From DUOH01 sp036562625 (lineage in GTDB: Bacteria; Bacillota; UBA4882; UBA10575): a DNA stretch of 14,018 nt. Positions within the stretch are counted from its first letter, which is position 1. Each line of letters opens with the position of its first letter. This document shows, one piece after another, positions 1 to 7,982 of this stretch. The notes under the pieces were generated by a model. The model saw nothing but the letters and a program-made list of their open reading frames with translations, did not search any database and was not told the origin of the DNA. The stretch lies in contig DATCJV010000036.1 of assembly GCA_036562625.1 (NCBI GenBank), forward strand, positions 1-14,018. The letters run 5' to 3'. A program made the translations under genes and the position numbers.

Positions 1-532
1 ACATTAGGAAATCATAGGCCTGTAAAAGCATATAGTTAAATTCAATAAAGGTCAGCCCCCGCTCCATCCTACTGCGGAAGCACTCGGCGGTTAGCATCCG
101 GTTCACGGAAAAATGGATACCGATTTCCCGTAAAAAATCCACGTAATTCAGGGGTAGAATCCAGTCGGCGTTGTTTTCCATCACCGCCCGGTCATCAGAA
201 AAATCCAAGTACCGGCTAAGTTGATTCTTTAGTTGCGACACATTGTAGGCAATCTTCTCCTTAGTCAGCATCTGGCGGAGTTCAGTTCGCCCGCTGGGGT
301 CACCGATCATACCGGTTCCCCCACCCACAATGGCAATGGCTTTATGTCCTGCCCGTTGGAGATGAGTTAAACCCATAATGCTTACTAGATGGCCGGCATG
401 AAAACTATCGGCAGTGGGATCAAAACCGACATAGGCAGCGATCTTTTTCGTACTCAATATTTTCTTCAATTCTTCTTCATGTACAACCTGCTTGATAAAT
501 CCTCTCTCTTGCAGCACATCAAAGACACTCAT
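1..532 (-). CDS. tyrS: Tyrosyl-tRNA synthetase, N-terminal part (cut by window edge)
   Basis: Cytoplasmic class I aminoacyl-tRNA synthetase that charges tRNA-Tyr with tyrosine using ATP. My translation of the minus strand from the ATG at 532 begins MSVFDVLQERGF. It contains the class I signature in its TyrRS form, FHAGHL (HAGH at about residues 45-48), the nucleotide-binding stretch GGTGMIGDPSGR (about 71-82), and the conserved stretch FIEFNYMLLQAYDF near the edge. About 177 of the usual 400-420 codons are present; the KMSKS loop and the S4-like tRNA-binding domain lie outside the window. The start is supported by GGAGG at 541-545, 8 nt upstream. The gene is preceded by a T-box leader and its own promoter, so it is probably controlled by uncharged tRNA-Tyr. 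Confidence 0.96.
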   Translation of the reverse strand, partial: MSVFDVLQERGFIKQVVHEEELKKILSTKKIAAYVGFDPTADSFHAGHLVSIMGLTHLQRAGHKAIAIVGGGTGMIGDPSGRTELRQMLTKEKIAYNVSQLKNQLSRYLDFSDDRAVMENNADWILPLNYVDFLREIGIHFSVNRMLTAECFRSRMERGLTFIEFNYMLLQAYDFLM

Positions 533-640
533 CTTCTAAACCTCCATTATCAAATATTGTTTAGTATTATTATTAGGCTAATTATAAATAGGGTTCACTC
601 AGTAAATTAAACCGGCCATAACAAAATTTAATAAATATAA

Positions 641-1054
641 AGAAAAAACCTCATCCCAAAAAGAAGGGACGAGGCTTGCCCGCGGTACCACCCTACTTGC
701 CGAAGACATCAAAGACGCCACCTGGTTATCCACCCGCCGAAATTATCGGCCAATCGAAAACTAGCAACTAACCACCTGGAAATGCAGGATGGCAACAGGT
801 AATGCGCCCTCGTCTGCGGCCGCTCAGTGGGGATAACGGACCCAGCCGTAACCCTTACGGAGCAAGGGTTCCCTCTCCCGGGGGTAACTTCGGTAACAAA
901 ATGGGCCGGTTCGCAGCTAACGGATTACCGCGCCCGGGGGCAGACGGTTATACGTCCACCGGCTCTCTGCGTTTTCCATTTTCGTTCCTACTTCACCCGT
1001 TCATAGAGTCTGAAGATTGCTTCGCATGTTTCTCAATACTGATCCTATTTTATT
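641..1054 (-). ncRNA. T-box riboswitch leader, probably tRNA-Tyr specific
   Basis: Transcription-attenuating leader that binds uncharged tRNA and lets tyrS be read. Seen in minus-strand order: an AGTA element (992-989) in the 5' side of stem I; AGAGAGCC (968-961); the apical partner GCTGCGAACCGG (916-905); a GAA (891-889) with a TAC triplet two bases later (886-884) as candidate Tyr specifier; a perfect 7-bp hairpin AACCCTT/AAGGGTT (870-850); CCGTTATC; the canonical T-box AGGGTGGTACCGCG (694-681); and the terminator. The T-box motif and terminator are unambiguous. The specifier is less certain because a second TAC (895-893) is nearby, but that one can pair in the stem above the loop. The 5' end is inferred from the promoter. 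Confidence 0.93.
643..674 (-). terminator. Intrinsic terminator of the tyrS T-box leader
   Basis: On the minus strand CCTCGTCCC (674-666) pairs with GGGATGAGG (657-649) over nine positions, including one G-U pair. The loop is 8 nt (665-658) and a run of six T follows (648-643). It lies directly downstream of the T-box sequence, as expected for the competing terminator that forms when charged tRNA is bound. Confidence 0.92.
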
Positions 1055-1060
1055 GCAGAA

Positions 1061-1089
1061 ATTTTATCATGACCTCTACATCTTGTCAA
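1061..1089 (-). promoter_or_regulatory. Sigma-A promoter of tyrS
   Basis: Perfect -35 TTGACA (1089-1084), 17-bp spacer, and -10 TAAAAT (1066-1061) on the minus strand. Transcription would start near 1054, just ahead of the T-box stem I. Seen directly in sequence; activity is inferred. Confidence 0.85.
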
Positions 1090-1157
1090 CAAAACCAGCG
1101 CCAGGGAATGAACTGCTCCCGGTTTTTTTGCAAGATGCAGTTTTTTCAAGACTTTAA

Positions 1158-1186
1158 TTGTATTCAAGGTGAATTCGTGATTTAAT
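1158..1186 (+). promoter_or_regulatory. Candidate typA promoter
   Basis: TTGTAT (1158-1163), 17-bp spacer, TTTAAT (1181-1186). Both hexamers are only partial matches to sigma-A consensus, but spacing and position before typA fit, and no better pair is visible between the divergent tyrS promoter and typA. Confidence 0.35.
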
Positions 1187-1211
1187 AATAAGGTTATATA
1201 CTGGATATCTG

Positions 1212-1241
1212 CATGCTTAACCCTAACGCGAATTAAGCATG
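1212..1241 (+). repeat. Perfect 9-bp inverted repeat in the typA leader
   Basis: CATGCTTAA (1212-1220) and TTAAGCATG (1233-1241) are exact reverse complements separated by 12 nt. The repeat lies downstream of the candidate promoter and ends 17 nt before the typA GTG, so it could be an operator or an mRNA hairpin next to the ribosome-binding site. There is no T-run, so it is not a terminator. Confidence 0.6.
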
Positions 1242-1258
1242 AAGCAATAAAAGGAAAG

Positions 1259-3118
1259 GTGTTTAAATTGACTGTTAAAAAGGAGCTTATCAGAAATGTA
1301 GCAATTATCGCCCATGTTGACCATGGTAAAACCACTCTCGTCGATTGTCTGCTTCGACAAGCAGGCGCCTTTCGGACCAATGAAAAAGTCGTTGAACGGG
1401 TAATGGACAGCGACGTTTTGGAACGGGAAAGGGGAATTACCATCCTCTCCAAGAATACCTCCGTGTATTATGGCCCCCTGAAAATCAATATTGTCGACAC
1501 CCCGGGTCATGCCGACTTTGGTGGCGAAGTGGAACGCGTGCTGAAGATGGTCGATGGAGCGTTGCTGCTTGTTGATGCCTTTGAAGGACCAATGGCCCAG
1601 ACTAAATTTGTGCTACGTAAGGCTTTAGAAGCCGGTCTTAAAATTATTGTAGTAATTAATAAGATTGATCGCCCGGATGCCCGGCCGGAGGAGACCTTAA
1701 ATGAAATCTTCGATTTGTTCGTGGAATTGGAGGCGGCCGACTGGCAACTGGACTTTCCGGTGATATATGCCTCTGCCCGCCTCGGGATGGCCGCTTCGGA
1801 TCCGGAAGCGTTTAAAACTCCCTCTGAATCCAGCCAGCCGACCGGTGATATGCGGCCTCTCTTCGAACTAATCAAGGAAGAAATACCCGCCCCTGCCGGT
1901 GATCCTGATCTCCCGCTACAATTACAAATAACCACTTTGGATTATGATGACTATGTGGGACAAATCGGGATTGGCCGGATCAGTAATGGCACGCTTAAAG
2001 CCGGACAAACAATTAATCTTTGTCGTAATAATGGAGAGTATGAACTGATGAAGATTGGTAAACTCTGGGTCTACGAAGGCTTAAAGAAAATAGACGTGTC
2101 TGCTGCTGCAGTAGGAGAAATTGTGGCCGTCTCCGGACTTACTGATCTGCATATAGGTGAGACCATCTGTGAAGAAGAGCGCCCGGCGCCTTTACCCCCA
2201 CTTACCATAGACGAGCCTACCTTGACTATGTTCTTTTCTGTAAATGACAGCCCTTTTGCCGGTCAAGACGGCAAATACTTGACTTCCCGGCACTTAAGAG
2301 ACCGGCTGTGGCGTGAAGCCCAGACTAATGTTAGTTTAAGAGTAACGGAAACAGAGTCCCCGGATACTTTTCAAGTTTCCGGCCGTGGTGAACTTCATCT
2401 GTCAATCTTAATCGAGAATATGCGCAGAGAAGGCTACGAACTGCAGATTTCCAAGCCCGAACCGATCATAAAGATGATTGACGGTAAACCTTACGAACCT
2501 TATGAACGTTTATTCATCAACGTTCCGGAGGAGTTTTCCGGCCGGATCATCGAAAACCTGGGGGCTAGAAGAGCAGAAATGCTTAATATGGAACCCGTAG
2601 GTGAAAGCAATGTAAAACTGGAGTTTCTGATCCCCGCCCGTGGCCTAATCGGATTTCGGTCGGAGTTTCTCACGGAAACTAGAGGGGAAGGGATCATGCA
2701 TCATCTTTTTGATCATTACGGGCCGTGGAAAGGTGAGATTAGCGGACGGAAGAGAGGAGTGCTGGTCGCCTTCGAGACTGGAGTAGCCAGCGCCTACGGG
2801 ATTCACAACGTGGAAGACCGCGGCCTGCTCTTTATCAATCCCGGAGATCGGGTGTATGCCGGGATGATCGTAGGCGAACACACCCGTGAACAAGACCTGG
2901 CTGTCAATGTCTGTAAAAAGAAGCACCTAACGAATATGCGATCTAGTTCGGCGGATGAAGCTATTAAATTAACCCCTCCGATCATCTTCAGCCTGGAGCA
3001 GGCAATGGAGTATATAGAAGACGATGAATTGGTGGAAGTTACTCCATCCGCGATCCGAATGCGTAAAAAAGTTCTGGACCGGGCTACTCGGGAAAAGGCC
3101 AAAAAACGTATGGTCTAA
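1259..3118 (+). CDS. typA: Ribosome-associated GTPase TypA/BipA
   Basis: Translational GTPase of the EF-G-like superfamily that binds the 70S ribosome and is linked in other bacteria to stress and low-temperature ribosome assembly. G1 AHVDHGKT (residues 18-25), G3 DTPGHADF (80-87), G4 NKID (134-137) and G5 SARLG are all present, followed by the beta-barrel domain II, EF-G-like domains and the TypA C-terminal domain ending in a basic tail. At 619 codons it is full length (family about 605-615). The start is ambiguous. GTG at 1259 has AAAAGG a few bases upstream. TTG at 1268 sits 6 nt after AAAGGTG and gives MTVKKELIRNVAIIAHVDHG, closer to the usual TypA N-terminus. The gene stands alone, diverges from tyrS and converges on the EamA permease. 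Confidence 0.97.
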   Translation: MFKLTVKKELIRNVAIIAHVDHGKTTLVDCLLRQAGAFRTNEKVVERVMDSDVLERERGITILSKNTSVYYGPLKINIVDTPGHADFGGEVERVLKMVDGALLLVDAFEGPMAQTKFVLRKALEAGLKIIVVINKIDRPDARPEETLNEIFDLFVELEAADWQLDFPVIYASARLGMAASDPEAFKTPSESSQPTGDMRPLFELIKEEIPAPAGDPDLPLQLQITTLDYDDYVGQIGIGRISNGTLKAGQTINLCRNNGEYELMKIGKLWVYEGLKKIDVSAAAVGEIVAVSGLTDLHIGETICEEERPAPLPPLTIDEPTLTMFFSVNDSPFAGQDGKYLTSRHLRDRLWREAQTNVSLRVTETESPDTFQVSGRGELHLSILIENMRREGYELQISKPEPIIKMIDGKPYEPYERLFINVPEEFSGRIIENLGARRAEMLNMEPVGESNVKLEFLIPARGLIGFRSEFLTETRGEGIMHHLFDHYGPWKGEISGRKRGVLVAFETGVASAYGIHNVEDRGLLFINPGDRVYAGMIVGEHTREQDLAVNVCKKKHLTNMRSSSADEAIKLTPPIIFSLEQAMEYIEDDELVEVTPSAIRMRKKVLDRATREKAKKRMV

Positions 3119-3121
3119 AGA

Positions 3122-3149
3122 CCCGTGCAAAGCGCGGGCAATACACGGG
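3122..3149. terminator. Weak hairpin between converging typA and the EamA gene
   Basis: CCCGTG (3122-3127) and CACGGG (3144-3149) are perfect inverted repeats around a 16-nt loop in the 44-nt gap between two convergent stop codons. There is no proper T-run on the plus strand and only TCTTT on the minus strand. The placement suggests a shared terminator, but the structure is weak. Confidence 0.3.
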
Positions 3150-3162
3150 CAAAGTATGGAAA

Positions 3163-4029
3163 TTATTCTTCTTCCTCCCGAGCCGCACCGGCCAGACAGC
3201 GGAGAGTCACGGCGGCCAATACTGTCAAACCGCCGAGAATGGCCCAGGGTCCGGGAGTTTCTCCCATAAAAAGCAAAACCCAAACCGGGTTAAGCAATGG
3301 TTCAAGCACAGGGATTAATACCGCTTGCAGCGCTGTAACCCTCGTGACCGCCAGGGTATAAAAGATATAGGGAAAACCTAATTGAAAAACACCCAGCAGT
3401 AAAAGGCCGATCCAGCCTGTAACCTCCGGAGGAAATTGGAAATAAAAGGGTAGGCCTAGTCCTGCAGTAATAATATTCCCCAAAAAAACCGATTCCAGAG
3501 GAGAACCGGTTTTTTGTTTACGCAAAAAGAGAACCATAGCGGCAAAACTCATCCCGGACAGGATCGCCAAGAGGTTCCCATAGAAATTACCGGGCGAAAG
3601 ATCATCCAAAAAAAAGAGGACCATTCCTCCCATTACCGTAAAGATCGCTAGCCAGTCACCTTTAGTGGCGCGTTCCCCTAAAAACCATGAACCAAAAAGC
3701 GCCACATAAATAGGAGCGGTATATTGGAGTATAATGGCGTTGGCCGCGGTAGTCATCTTATTGGCCAAGACAAACAAGACGACAGTAGTGGAATAGGCCA
3801 CCGCCCCACCCAGTTGGGCAAAGGACCAATCGAACCTGGGACGCCGTAAATATACCCAGAGGACTACCGCGGCGATGGCGCTCCGCATCCCGGCAATGGC
3901 CATCGCCGACCAGTTCACCCATTTAATCAATAATCCTCCCAAACTCCATAAAACGGCGGTTAAAAAAAGAAGAAGAAGAGCTCGGCGGTCAATGCAGTTT
4001 CGCATTGTCTCAGTCATTCCTTTATGCAT
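3163..4029 (-). CDS. EamA/DMT-superfamily membrane permease
   Basis: Predicted inner-membrane transporter of the drug/metabolite transporter superfamily. The 288 residues are very hydrophobic, consistent with about ten membrane segments in two EamA repeats. Typical family stretches are the opening LLLLFLTAVLWSLGGLLIKW, the end of the first repeat (NAIILQYTAPIYVALFGSWFL) and its counterpart in the second (RVTALQAVLIPVLEPLLNPV followed by a GE...GPWAILGG turn). The substrate cannot be told from sequence. The ATG at 4029 follows AAAGGA with 5 nt spacing, and that SD overlaps the dnaJ stop; only 9 nt separate the genes. It is therefore probably the last gene of the hrcA-grpE-dnaK-dnaJ operon. An ATG five codons in (4017) lacks a usable SD. 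Confidence 0.9.
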   Translation of the reverse strand: MHKGMTETMRNCIDRRALLLLFLTAVLWSLGGLLIKWVNWSAMAIAGMRSAIAAVVLWVYLRRPRFDWSFAQLGGAVAYSTTVVLFVLANKMTTAANAIILQYTAPIYVALFGSWFLGERATKGDWLAIFTVMGGMVLFFLDDLSPGNFYGNLLAILSGMSFAAMVLFLRKQKTGSPLESVFLGNIITAGLGLPFYFQFPPEVTGWIGLLLLGVFQLGFPYIFYTLAVTRVTALQAVLIPVLEPLLNPVWVLLFMGETPGPWAILGGLTVLAAVTLRCLAGAAREEEE

Positions 4030-4038
4030 ATGAATCCT

Positions 4039-5166
4039 TTATTTACCGAGCGCATCCTTGACCTTGCCAAAGAACCCCTTCTCTTCCGGTGGCTCTTCTC
4101 CAAAAGCTTCAGCCAGTTTACGCACGGCTTCTCTTTGGGCTGCCGTTAATTTAGTGGGCGTGTGAATTTTTACCCTAACTAATTCATCCCCTCGCCCGTA
4201 ACCCCTAAGGTGAGGAAAGCCTTTCCCCTTCAACCGGAACAAAGTTCCGGTCTGTGTCCCTTCGGGAATTCTCAGTTCCGCGTGGCCGTCTAAAGTAGGA
4301 ACTTCGATAGTTCCCCCCAAAACCGCTTGGGCAAAGCTGATTGACTTCTCCAAGATTAAGTCATCGCCCTGCCGCTTGAAAAACTTGTGCGGACGCACTC
4401 TGATATAAACATAAAGATCCCCCGGAGAACCGCCACGTTCTCCGGCTTCTCCCTCTCCGGAAACGCGCAACCGATGTCCGGTGTCTACCCCCGGCGGAAT
4501 CTTGATCTCAATTTCTCTTTGCCGGCGTACGGTTCCCCGGCCCATACATTCAGGACAAGGAGTTTCTATAATCTTGCCTACGCCTTGACACTGATGACAG
4601 GTTCTAACCGTAGAAAAACGGCCAAATGCCGTATTCTGAACGGACTGCACCTGACCCGTTCCTTGACAGGTCGGACAAGTCCTAATCGGTGTTCCGGGCT
4701 TTGCTCTATTTCCTTTACAGACCGCACAGGTTTCAGTGCGGGGGATCCGGACAGTAGTCTCTTTGCCAAATGCCGCGTCCGTAAAATCGATCTCCACATC
4801 CACTCTGAGATCGGCTCCCCTTTGTGGTCCGGGTCTGCGCCGGCCGCCCCCACCGAAGAACATATCAAAGAGATCTCCAAAACCTTCAAAGCCGCCGAAG
4901 CCCTCAAAGCCGCCAAAACCGGCGCCGTTTCCAAAATTGGCGTCACTAGCGGCATGCCCAAATTGATCGTAAGCCGCCCGTTTCTGGGGATTGCTTAAGA
5001 CCTCATAGGCCTCGTTTATCTCTTTAAACTTCTCCTCGGCTTGGGGGTCGTCCTTGTTCACATCCGGGTGGTATTGACGGGCTAATCTCCGGTAGGCTTT
5101 CTTGATCTCATCCTCTCCGGCGCCCCTGGAGACCCCCAAGACCTCGTAGTAGTCTCTCTTCGCCAT
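4039..5166 (-). CDS. dnaJ: Chaperone protein DnaJ (Hsp40)
   Basis: Cytoplasmic co-chaperone that delivers unfolded proteins to DnaK and stimulates its ATPase. J-domain at residues 4-70 with HPD at 33-35; G/F-rich linker at about 73-110 with a tandem GGFEGF; zinc-binding domain with four Cys pairs at 147/150, 164/167, 190/193 and 204/207; then the C-terminal substrate-binding domains. The length (375) is normal for a type I DnaJ. The first zinc motif reads CAVCKGNR, with Arg where the final Gly of CxxCxGxG is expected; all cysteines are kept. The gene starts 18 nt after dnaK, whose stop is a tandem TAA TGA. No clear SD precedes the ATG, so translation may be coupled to dnaK. Confidence 0.98.
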   Translation of the reverse strand: MAKRDYYEVLGVSRGAGEDEIKKAYRRLARQYHPDVNKDDPQAEEKFKEINEAYEVLSNPQKRAAYDQFGHAASDANFGNGAGFGGFEGFGGFEGFGDLFDMFFGGGGRRRPGPQRGADLRVDVEIDFTDAAFGKETTVRIPRTETCAVCKGNRAKPGTPIRTCPTCQGTGQVQSVQNTAFGRFSTVRTCHQCQGVGKIIETPCPECMGRGTVRRQREIEIKIPPGVDTGHRLRVSGEGEAGERGGSPGDLYVYIRVRPHKFFKRQGDDLILEKSISFAQAVLGGTIEVPTLDGHAELRIPEGTQTGTLFRLKGKGFPHLRGYGRGDELVRVKIHTPTKLTAAQREAVRKLAEAFGEEPPEEKGFFGKVKDALGK

Positions 5167-5184
5167 GGACCAATCACACTTTCA

Positions 5185-7026
5185 TTATTTGTTTTGTCCG
5201 TCGTCATCCTTCACCTTATAATCGGCATCGACAGTCGGTCCCTCGTCACCGGCGTTTTGTTGGTTTTGCGCACCGGTTTGCTGCTGCCCGGCAGTGGCCT
5301 GATTATAGATGGTGGCGGAGAGTTCGTGCAAGACTTTTTCCAATGCTTCTTTCTTCTCACGAATCCGGTTTATGTCATCTACCTTCACAGCCTCGGCCAA
5401 CTCATCTTTGGCCTTTTTAATCTTTTCCACTTGATCCTTGTTGGCTTTATCCCCAAGTTCTTTCAGGGTCTTATCCACCGTGTAGATCAGAGAATCCGCC
5501 TCGTTCTTCAATTCCACCTGTTCACGCCGTTTTTTATCTTCTTCCGCGTGTTCCTCCGCTTCCTTCATCATCCGGTCGATATCTTCCTTGGAAAGCCCGC
5601 TGGAAGAAGTGATAGTTACCTTCTGCTCCTTTCCTGTACCCAAATCCTTGGCGGATACATGTACAATCCCATTGGCGTCGATATCGAAGGTTACTTCGAT
5701 CTGAGGCACGCCGCGCGGCGCCGGAGGAATTCCGTCCAAAGTAAAGCGGCCGAGCGTGACATTGTCAGCGGCAAAAGGCCTCTCACCCTGCAAGACATGG
5801 ATATCTACAGAAGGCTGATTATCCGCTGCCGTAGAGAAGATCTGCTTTTTTGATGTAGGAATAGTGGTATTTCTCTCAATCATTTTGGTGAAGACCCCAC
5901 CCAGAGTCTCAATACCTAAAGACAATGGGGTCACGTCCAACAGTACAACGTCCTTCACGTCACCCATTAATACTCCAGCCTGAATCGCGGCGCCAATCGC
6001 CACCACTTCGTCGGGGTTTACTCCTTTAAAGGGCTCCTTCCCGGTAATCTTCTTGACCATTTCCTGGATGGCCGGAATCCGCGTAGACCCTCCCACCAGG
6101 ATCACCTTATCAATCTCCGTCGGTTTTAACCCGGCGTCTTCCAAAGCCTGTCTGGTCGGTCCGGCGGTGGCCTCCACCAAATCTGCGGTGATTTCTTCAA
6201 ATTTAGCCCGGGTCAAGTTCATATCCAAGTGTAATGGTTGACCATCCACCGCGGTAATAAAAGGCAGATTAATGTTGGTGCTCAACATCCCCGAGAGTTC
6301 AATCTTGGCCTTTTCCGCAGCTTCCTTCAGCCTCTGAATTGCTGTGCGGTCTTTTGATAGGTCAACACCTTGCTCTTTTTTAAAGTTCTCTACCATCCAG
6401 TCGATGATCCTCTGGTCAAAATCATCTCCGCCCAACTTATTGTTACCGCTGGTGGCTTTGACCTCAAAAACACCGTCACCCAACTCCAGAATAGATACGT
6501 CAAAGGTTCCGCCGCCCAAGTCAAAAACGAGGACTGTATGGGCGTCACTCTTATCTAATCCATAGGCTAGAGCAGCGGCGGTAGGCTCATTAATAATCCT
6601 GAGGACTTCAAGTCCGGCGATGGTTCCCGCATCTTTCGTGGCCTGCCTTTGAGCGTCCGTAAAATATGCAGGAACCGTAATCACCGCCTTCTCGATCTTC
6701 TCTCCTAAGTAAGCCTCAGCATCGGCTTTCATTTTTTGCAGAATCATCGCGGAAATTTCGGGGGGAGTATAAGACTTATTATCTATGGTAACCTTGTAGT
6801 CGGTGCCCATATGACGTTTTATTGAAACCACGGTCCGCTCGGGATTGGCGACTGCTTGCCGTTTCGCCAACTGTCCGACCAGCCGTTCTCCGTTCTTCGA
6901 AAAACCAACCACTGAAGGAGTAGTGCGTCCTCCCTCGGCATTGGCGATAACTGTGGGTTCTCCACCCTCCATTACCGCCATACAGGAGTTGGTGGTACCA
7001 AGATCTATACCGATTACTTTTGCCAT
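5185..7026 (-). CDS. dnaK: Chaperone protein DnaK (Hsp70)
   Basis: ATP-driven cytoplasmic chaperone. The nucleotide-binding domain starts with IGIDLGTTNSC (residues 5-15) and contains VFDLGGGTFDVSIL (167-180) and ILVGGSTRIPAI (309-320). The hydrophobic interdomain linker VVLLDVTP is at about 360-367. It is followed by the beta substrate-binding domain and a helical lid ending in a Q/N/G-rich, acidic tail. At 613 residues it is in the Firmicutes size range and lacks the ATPase-domain insertion of proteobacterial DnaK. The ATG follows GGAGG (7036-7040) with 9 nt spacing. A 160-nt gap separates it from grpE, the longest gap in the operon. It should work with GrpE and DnaJ encoded alongside. Confidence 0.99.
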   Translation of the reverse strand: MAKVIGIDLGTTNSCMAVMEGGEPTVIANAEGGRTTPSVVGFSKNGERLVGQLAKRQAVANPERTVVSIKRHMGTDYKVTIDNKSYTPPEISAMILQKMKADAEAYLGEKIEKAVITVPAYFTDAQRQATKDAGTIAGLEVLRIINEPTAAALAYGLDKSDAHTVLVFDLGGGTFDVSILELGDGVFEVKATSGNNKLGGDDFDQRIIDWMVENFKKEQGVDLSKDRTAIQRLKEAAEKAKIELSGMLSTNINLPFITAVDGQPLHLDMNLTRAKFEEITADLVEATAGPTRQALEDAGLKPTEIDKVILVGGSTRIPAIQEMVKKITGKEPFKGVNPDEVVAIGAAIQAGVLMGDVKDVVLLDVTPLSLGIETLGGVFTKMIERNTTIPTSKKQIFSTAADNQPSVDIHVLQGERPFAADNVTLGRFTLDGIPPAPRGVPQIEVTFDIDANGIVHVSAKDLGTGKEQKVTITSSSGLSKEDIDRMMKEAEEHAEEDKKRREQVELKNEADSLIYTVDKTLKELGDKANKDQVEKIKKAKDELAEAVKVDDINRIREKKEALEKVLHELSATIYNQATAGQQQTGAQNQQNAGDEGPTVDADYKVKDDDGQNK

Positions 7027-7050
7027 TCAATATTACCTCCTACTTCTCAT

Positions 7051-7063
7051 GCGCACCAAGCGC
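7051..7063 (-). repeat. Small hairpin ahead of the dnaK ribosome-binding site
   Basis: GCGC/GCGC with a 5-nt loop, about 10 nt upstream of the dnaK SD, in the 160-nt grpE-dnaK spacer. No convincing promoter or T-run was seen in that spacer. It may be a processing or stability element, or chance. Confidence 0.3.
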
Positions 7064-7186
7064 GGTTTAAAGATTTAGCGAAATCCTTCAAATGCAAGCA
7101 AAACTTACTCAAAACAAGAAGTAACCAAAATCCCGTTTGAATAACAAACTGCCATTTACCTGGATTCATACAGCCCTCATTCGGGT

Positions 7187-7885
7187 CTACCCATCTTGCC
7201 CTGCGGACACTTTGACAAGAGTTGCCCGAATGGTCCTCCCCTTTAATTGGTAACCCTTTCTGATCTCCTCAATAATGGTATTTTCCGGCTGTTCAGAAGG
7301 TTCCCTGGCAATAGCTTCATGTTTATTGGGATCAAATTCCTCTCCCGGAGCGGCGATGGCAGTCAGCCCTTCAGACTCCAACACCTCAAGAAACTGGCGA
7401 TGAACCATCTCCACCCCTTCCCTCCATTTATGCGGGTCTCCTGAAGAATCAATGGCTCTCTCTAAATTGTCCAGTACAGGCAAGAGTTTAATCACCAAGT
7501 CCTCTGTCCCCTGTTCCCTGGCTTTGCTCAGTTCTTCCCGGGTCCGCCGGCGATAATTGTCAAAGTCCGCTTTGAGCCGAATATAACTCTGGAAGAGATC
7601 TTCTTTTTCCTTAGTCAGTTCAGCGAGTCTCTCGTCCACTGCGTGTGCTTCTTCATCTTTTTCAATGCATACTTCCTCCGTGGCTTGAGAGAGGCCGGAC
7701 GTCTCGTCTGTGGCAAGACCTTCTCCGTCTGTCCCGTCCGTGCTTTCCTGGCCGGAAGGTCCGACGCACGCGTCCTCTGCTCTGTCTCTTTCTTCTTCGC
7801 TTACTTCTTCCTCCGGATGCGGATTTTCCTGAATTATATCTTTTTCAGAAGCTATCTCTTCCTTAAGTTGCTCTTTTTCCGTCAA
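7187..7885 (-). CDS. grpE: Nucleotide exchange factor GrpE
   Basis: Dimeric cytoplasmic co-chaperone that releases ADP from DnaK. The first 100 or so residues are very acidic and Glu-rich and lead into a long coiled-coil (ELTKEKEDLFQSYIRLKADF), then DNYRRRTREEL, and the compact beta domain with NTIIEEIRKGYQLKGRTIRA near the end, all typical of GrpE. I chose TTG at 7885 (232 codons) because GGAGGTG (7901-7895) lies 9 nt upstream. An in-frame GTG at 7918 would add 11 residues but has no SD. The length is above the usual 180-210 because of the acidic N-terminal extension. It lies between hrcA (97-nt gap) and dnaK on one strand. Confidence 0.96.
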   Translation of the reverse strand: MTEKEQLKEEIASEKDIIQENPHPEEEVSEEERDRAEDACVGPSGQESTDGTDGEGLATDETSGLSQATEEVCIEKDEEAHAVDERLAELTKEKEDLFQSYIRLKADFDNYRRRTREELSKAREQGTEDLVIKLLPVLDNLERAIDSSGDPHKWREGVEMVHRQFLEVLESEGLTAIAAPGEEFDPNKHEAIAREPSEQPENTIIEEIRKGYQLKGRTIRATLVKVSAGQDG

Positions 7886-7894
7886 TACTTTACG

Positions 7895-7901
7895 CACCTC
7901 C
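7895..7901 (-). promoter_or_regulatory. Ribosome-binding site deciding the TTG start of grpE
   Basis: GGAGGTG on the minus strand, 9 nt before TTG 7885. It lies inside the longer open frame that would start at GTG 7918, so it argues for the shorter protein. Confidence 0.7.
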
Positions 7902-7982
7902 GTCTTTCTTCTATACACTCAACACGGCAATAAGCACATGGAAATCCAGTCTTTGTAAAACACCATCCTGCCTCTTCCTCTT

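Noticed and set aside
1104..1129. Plus-strand GGGA/TCCC hairpin followed by seven T, looking like a terminator
   Set aside because: The stem is only 4 bp and no plus-strand gene lies upstream in the window; it sits between divergent promoters.
802..1185. Plus-strand open frame of 127 codons across the T-box region
   Set aside because: It is the antisense of the T-box leader and promoter, with no SD; the RNA structure explains the sequence.
4387..4998. Plus-strand open frame of 203 codons opposite dnaJ
   Set aside because: Antisense shadow of dnaJ with no ribosome-binding site and no recognisable domain.
5194..5853. Plus-strand open frame of 219 codons opposite dnaK
   Set aside because: Antisense shadow of a highly conserved coding region; the hydrophobic composition mirrors the dnaK codons, and there is no SD or family resemblance.
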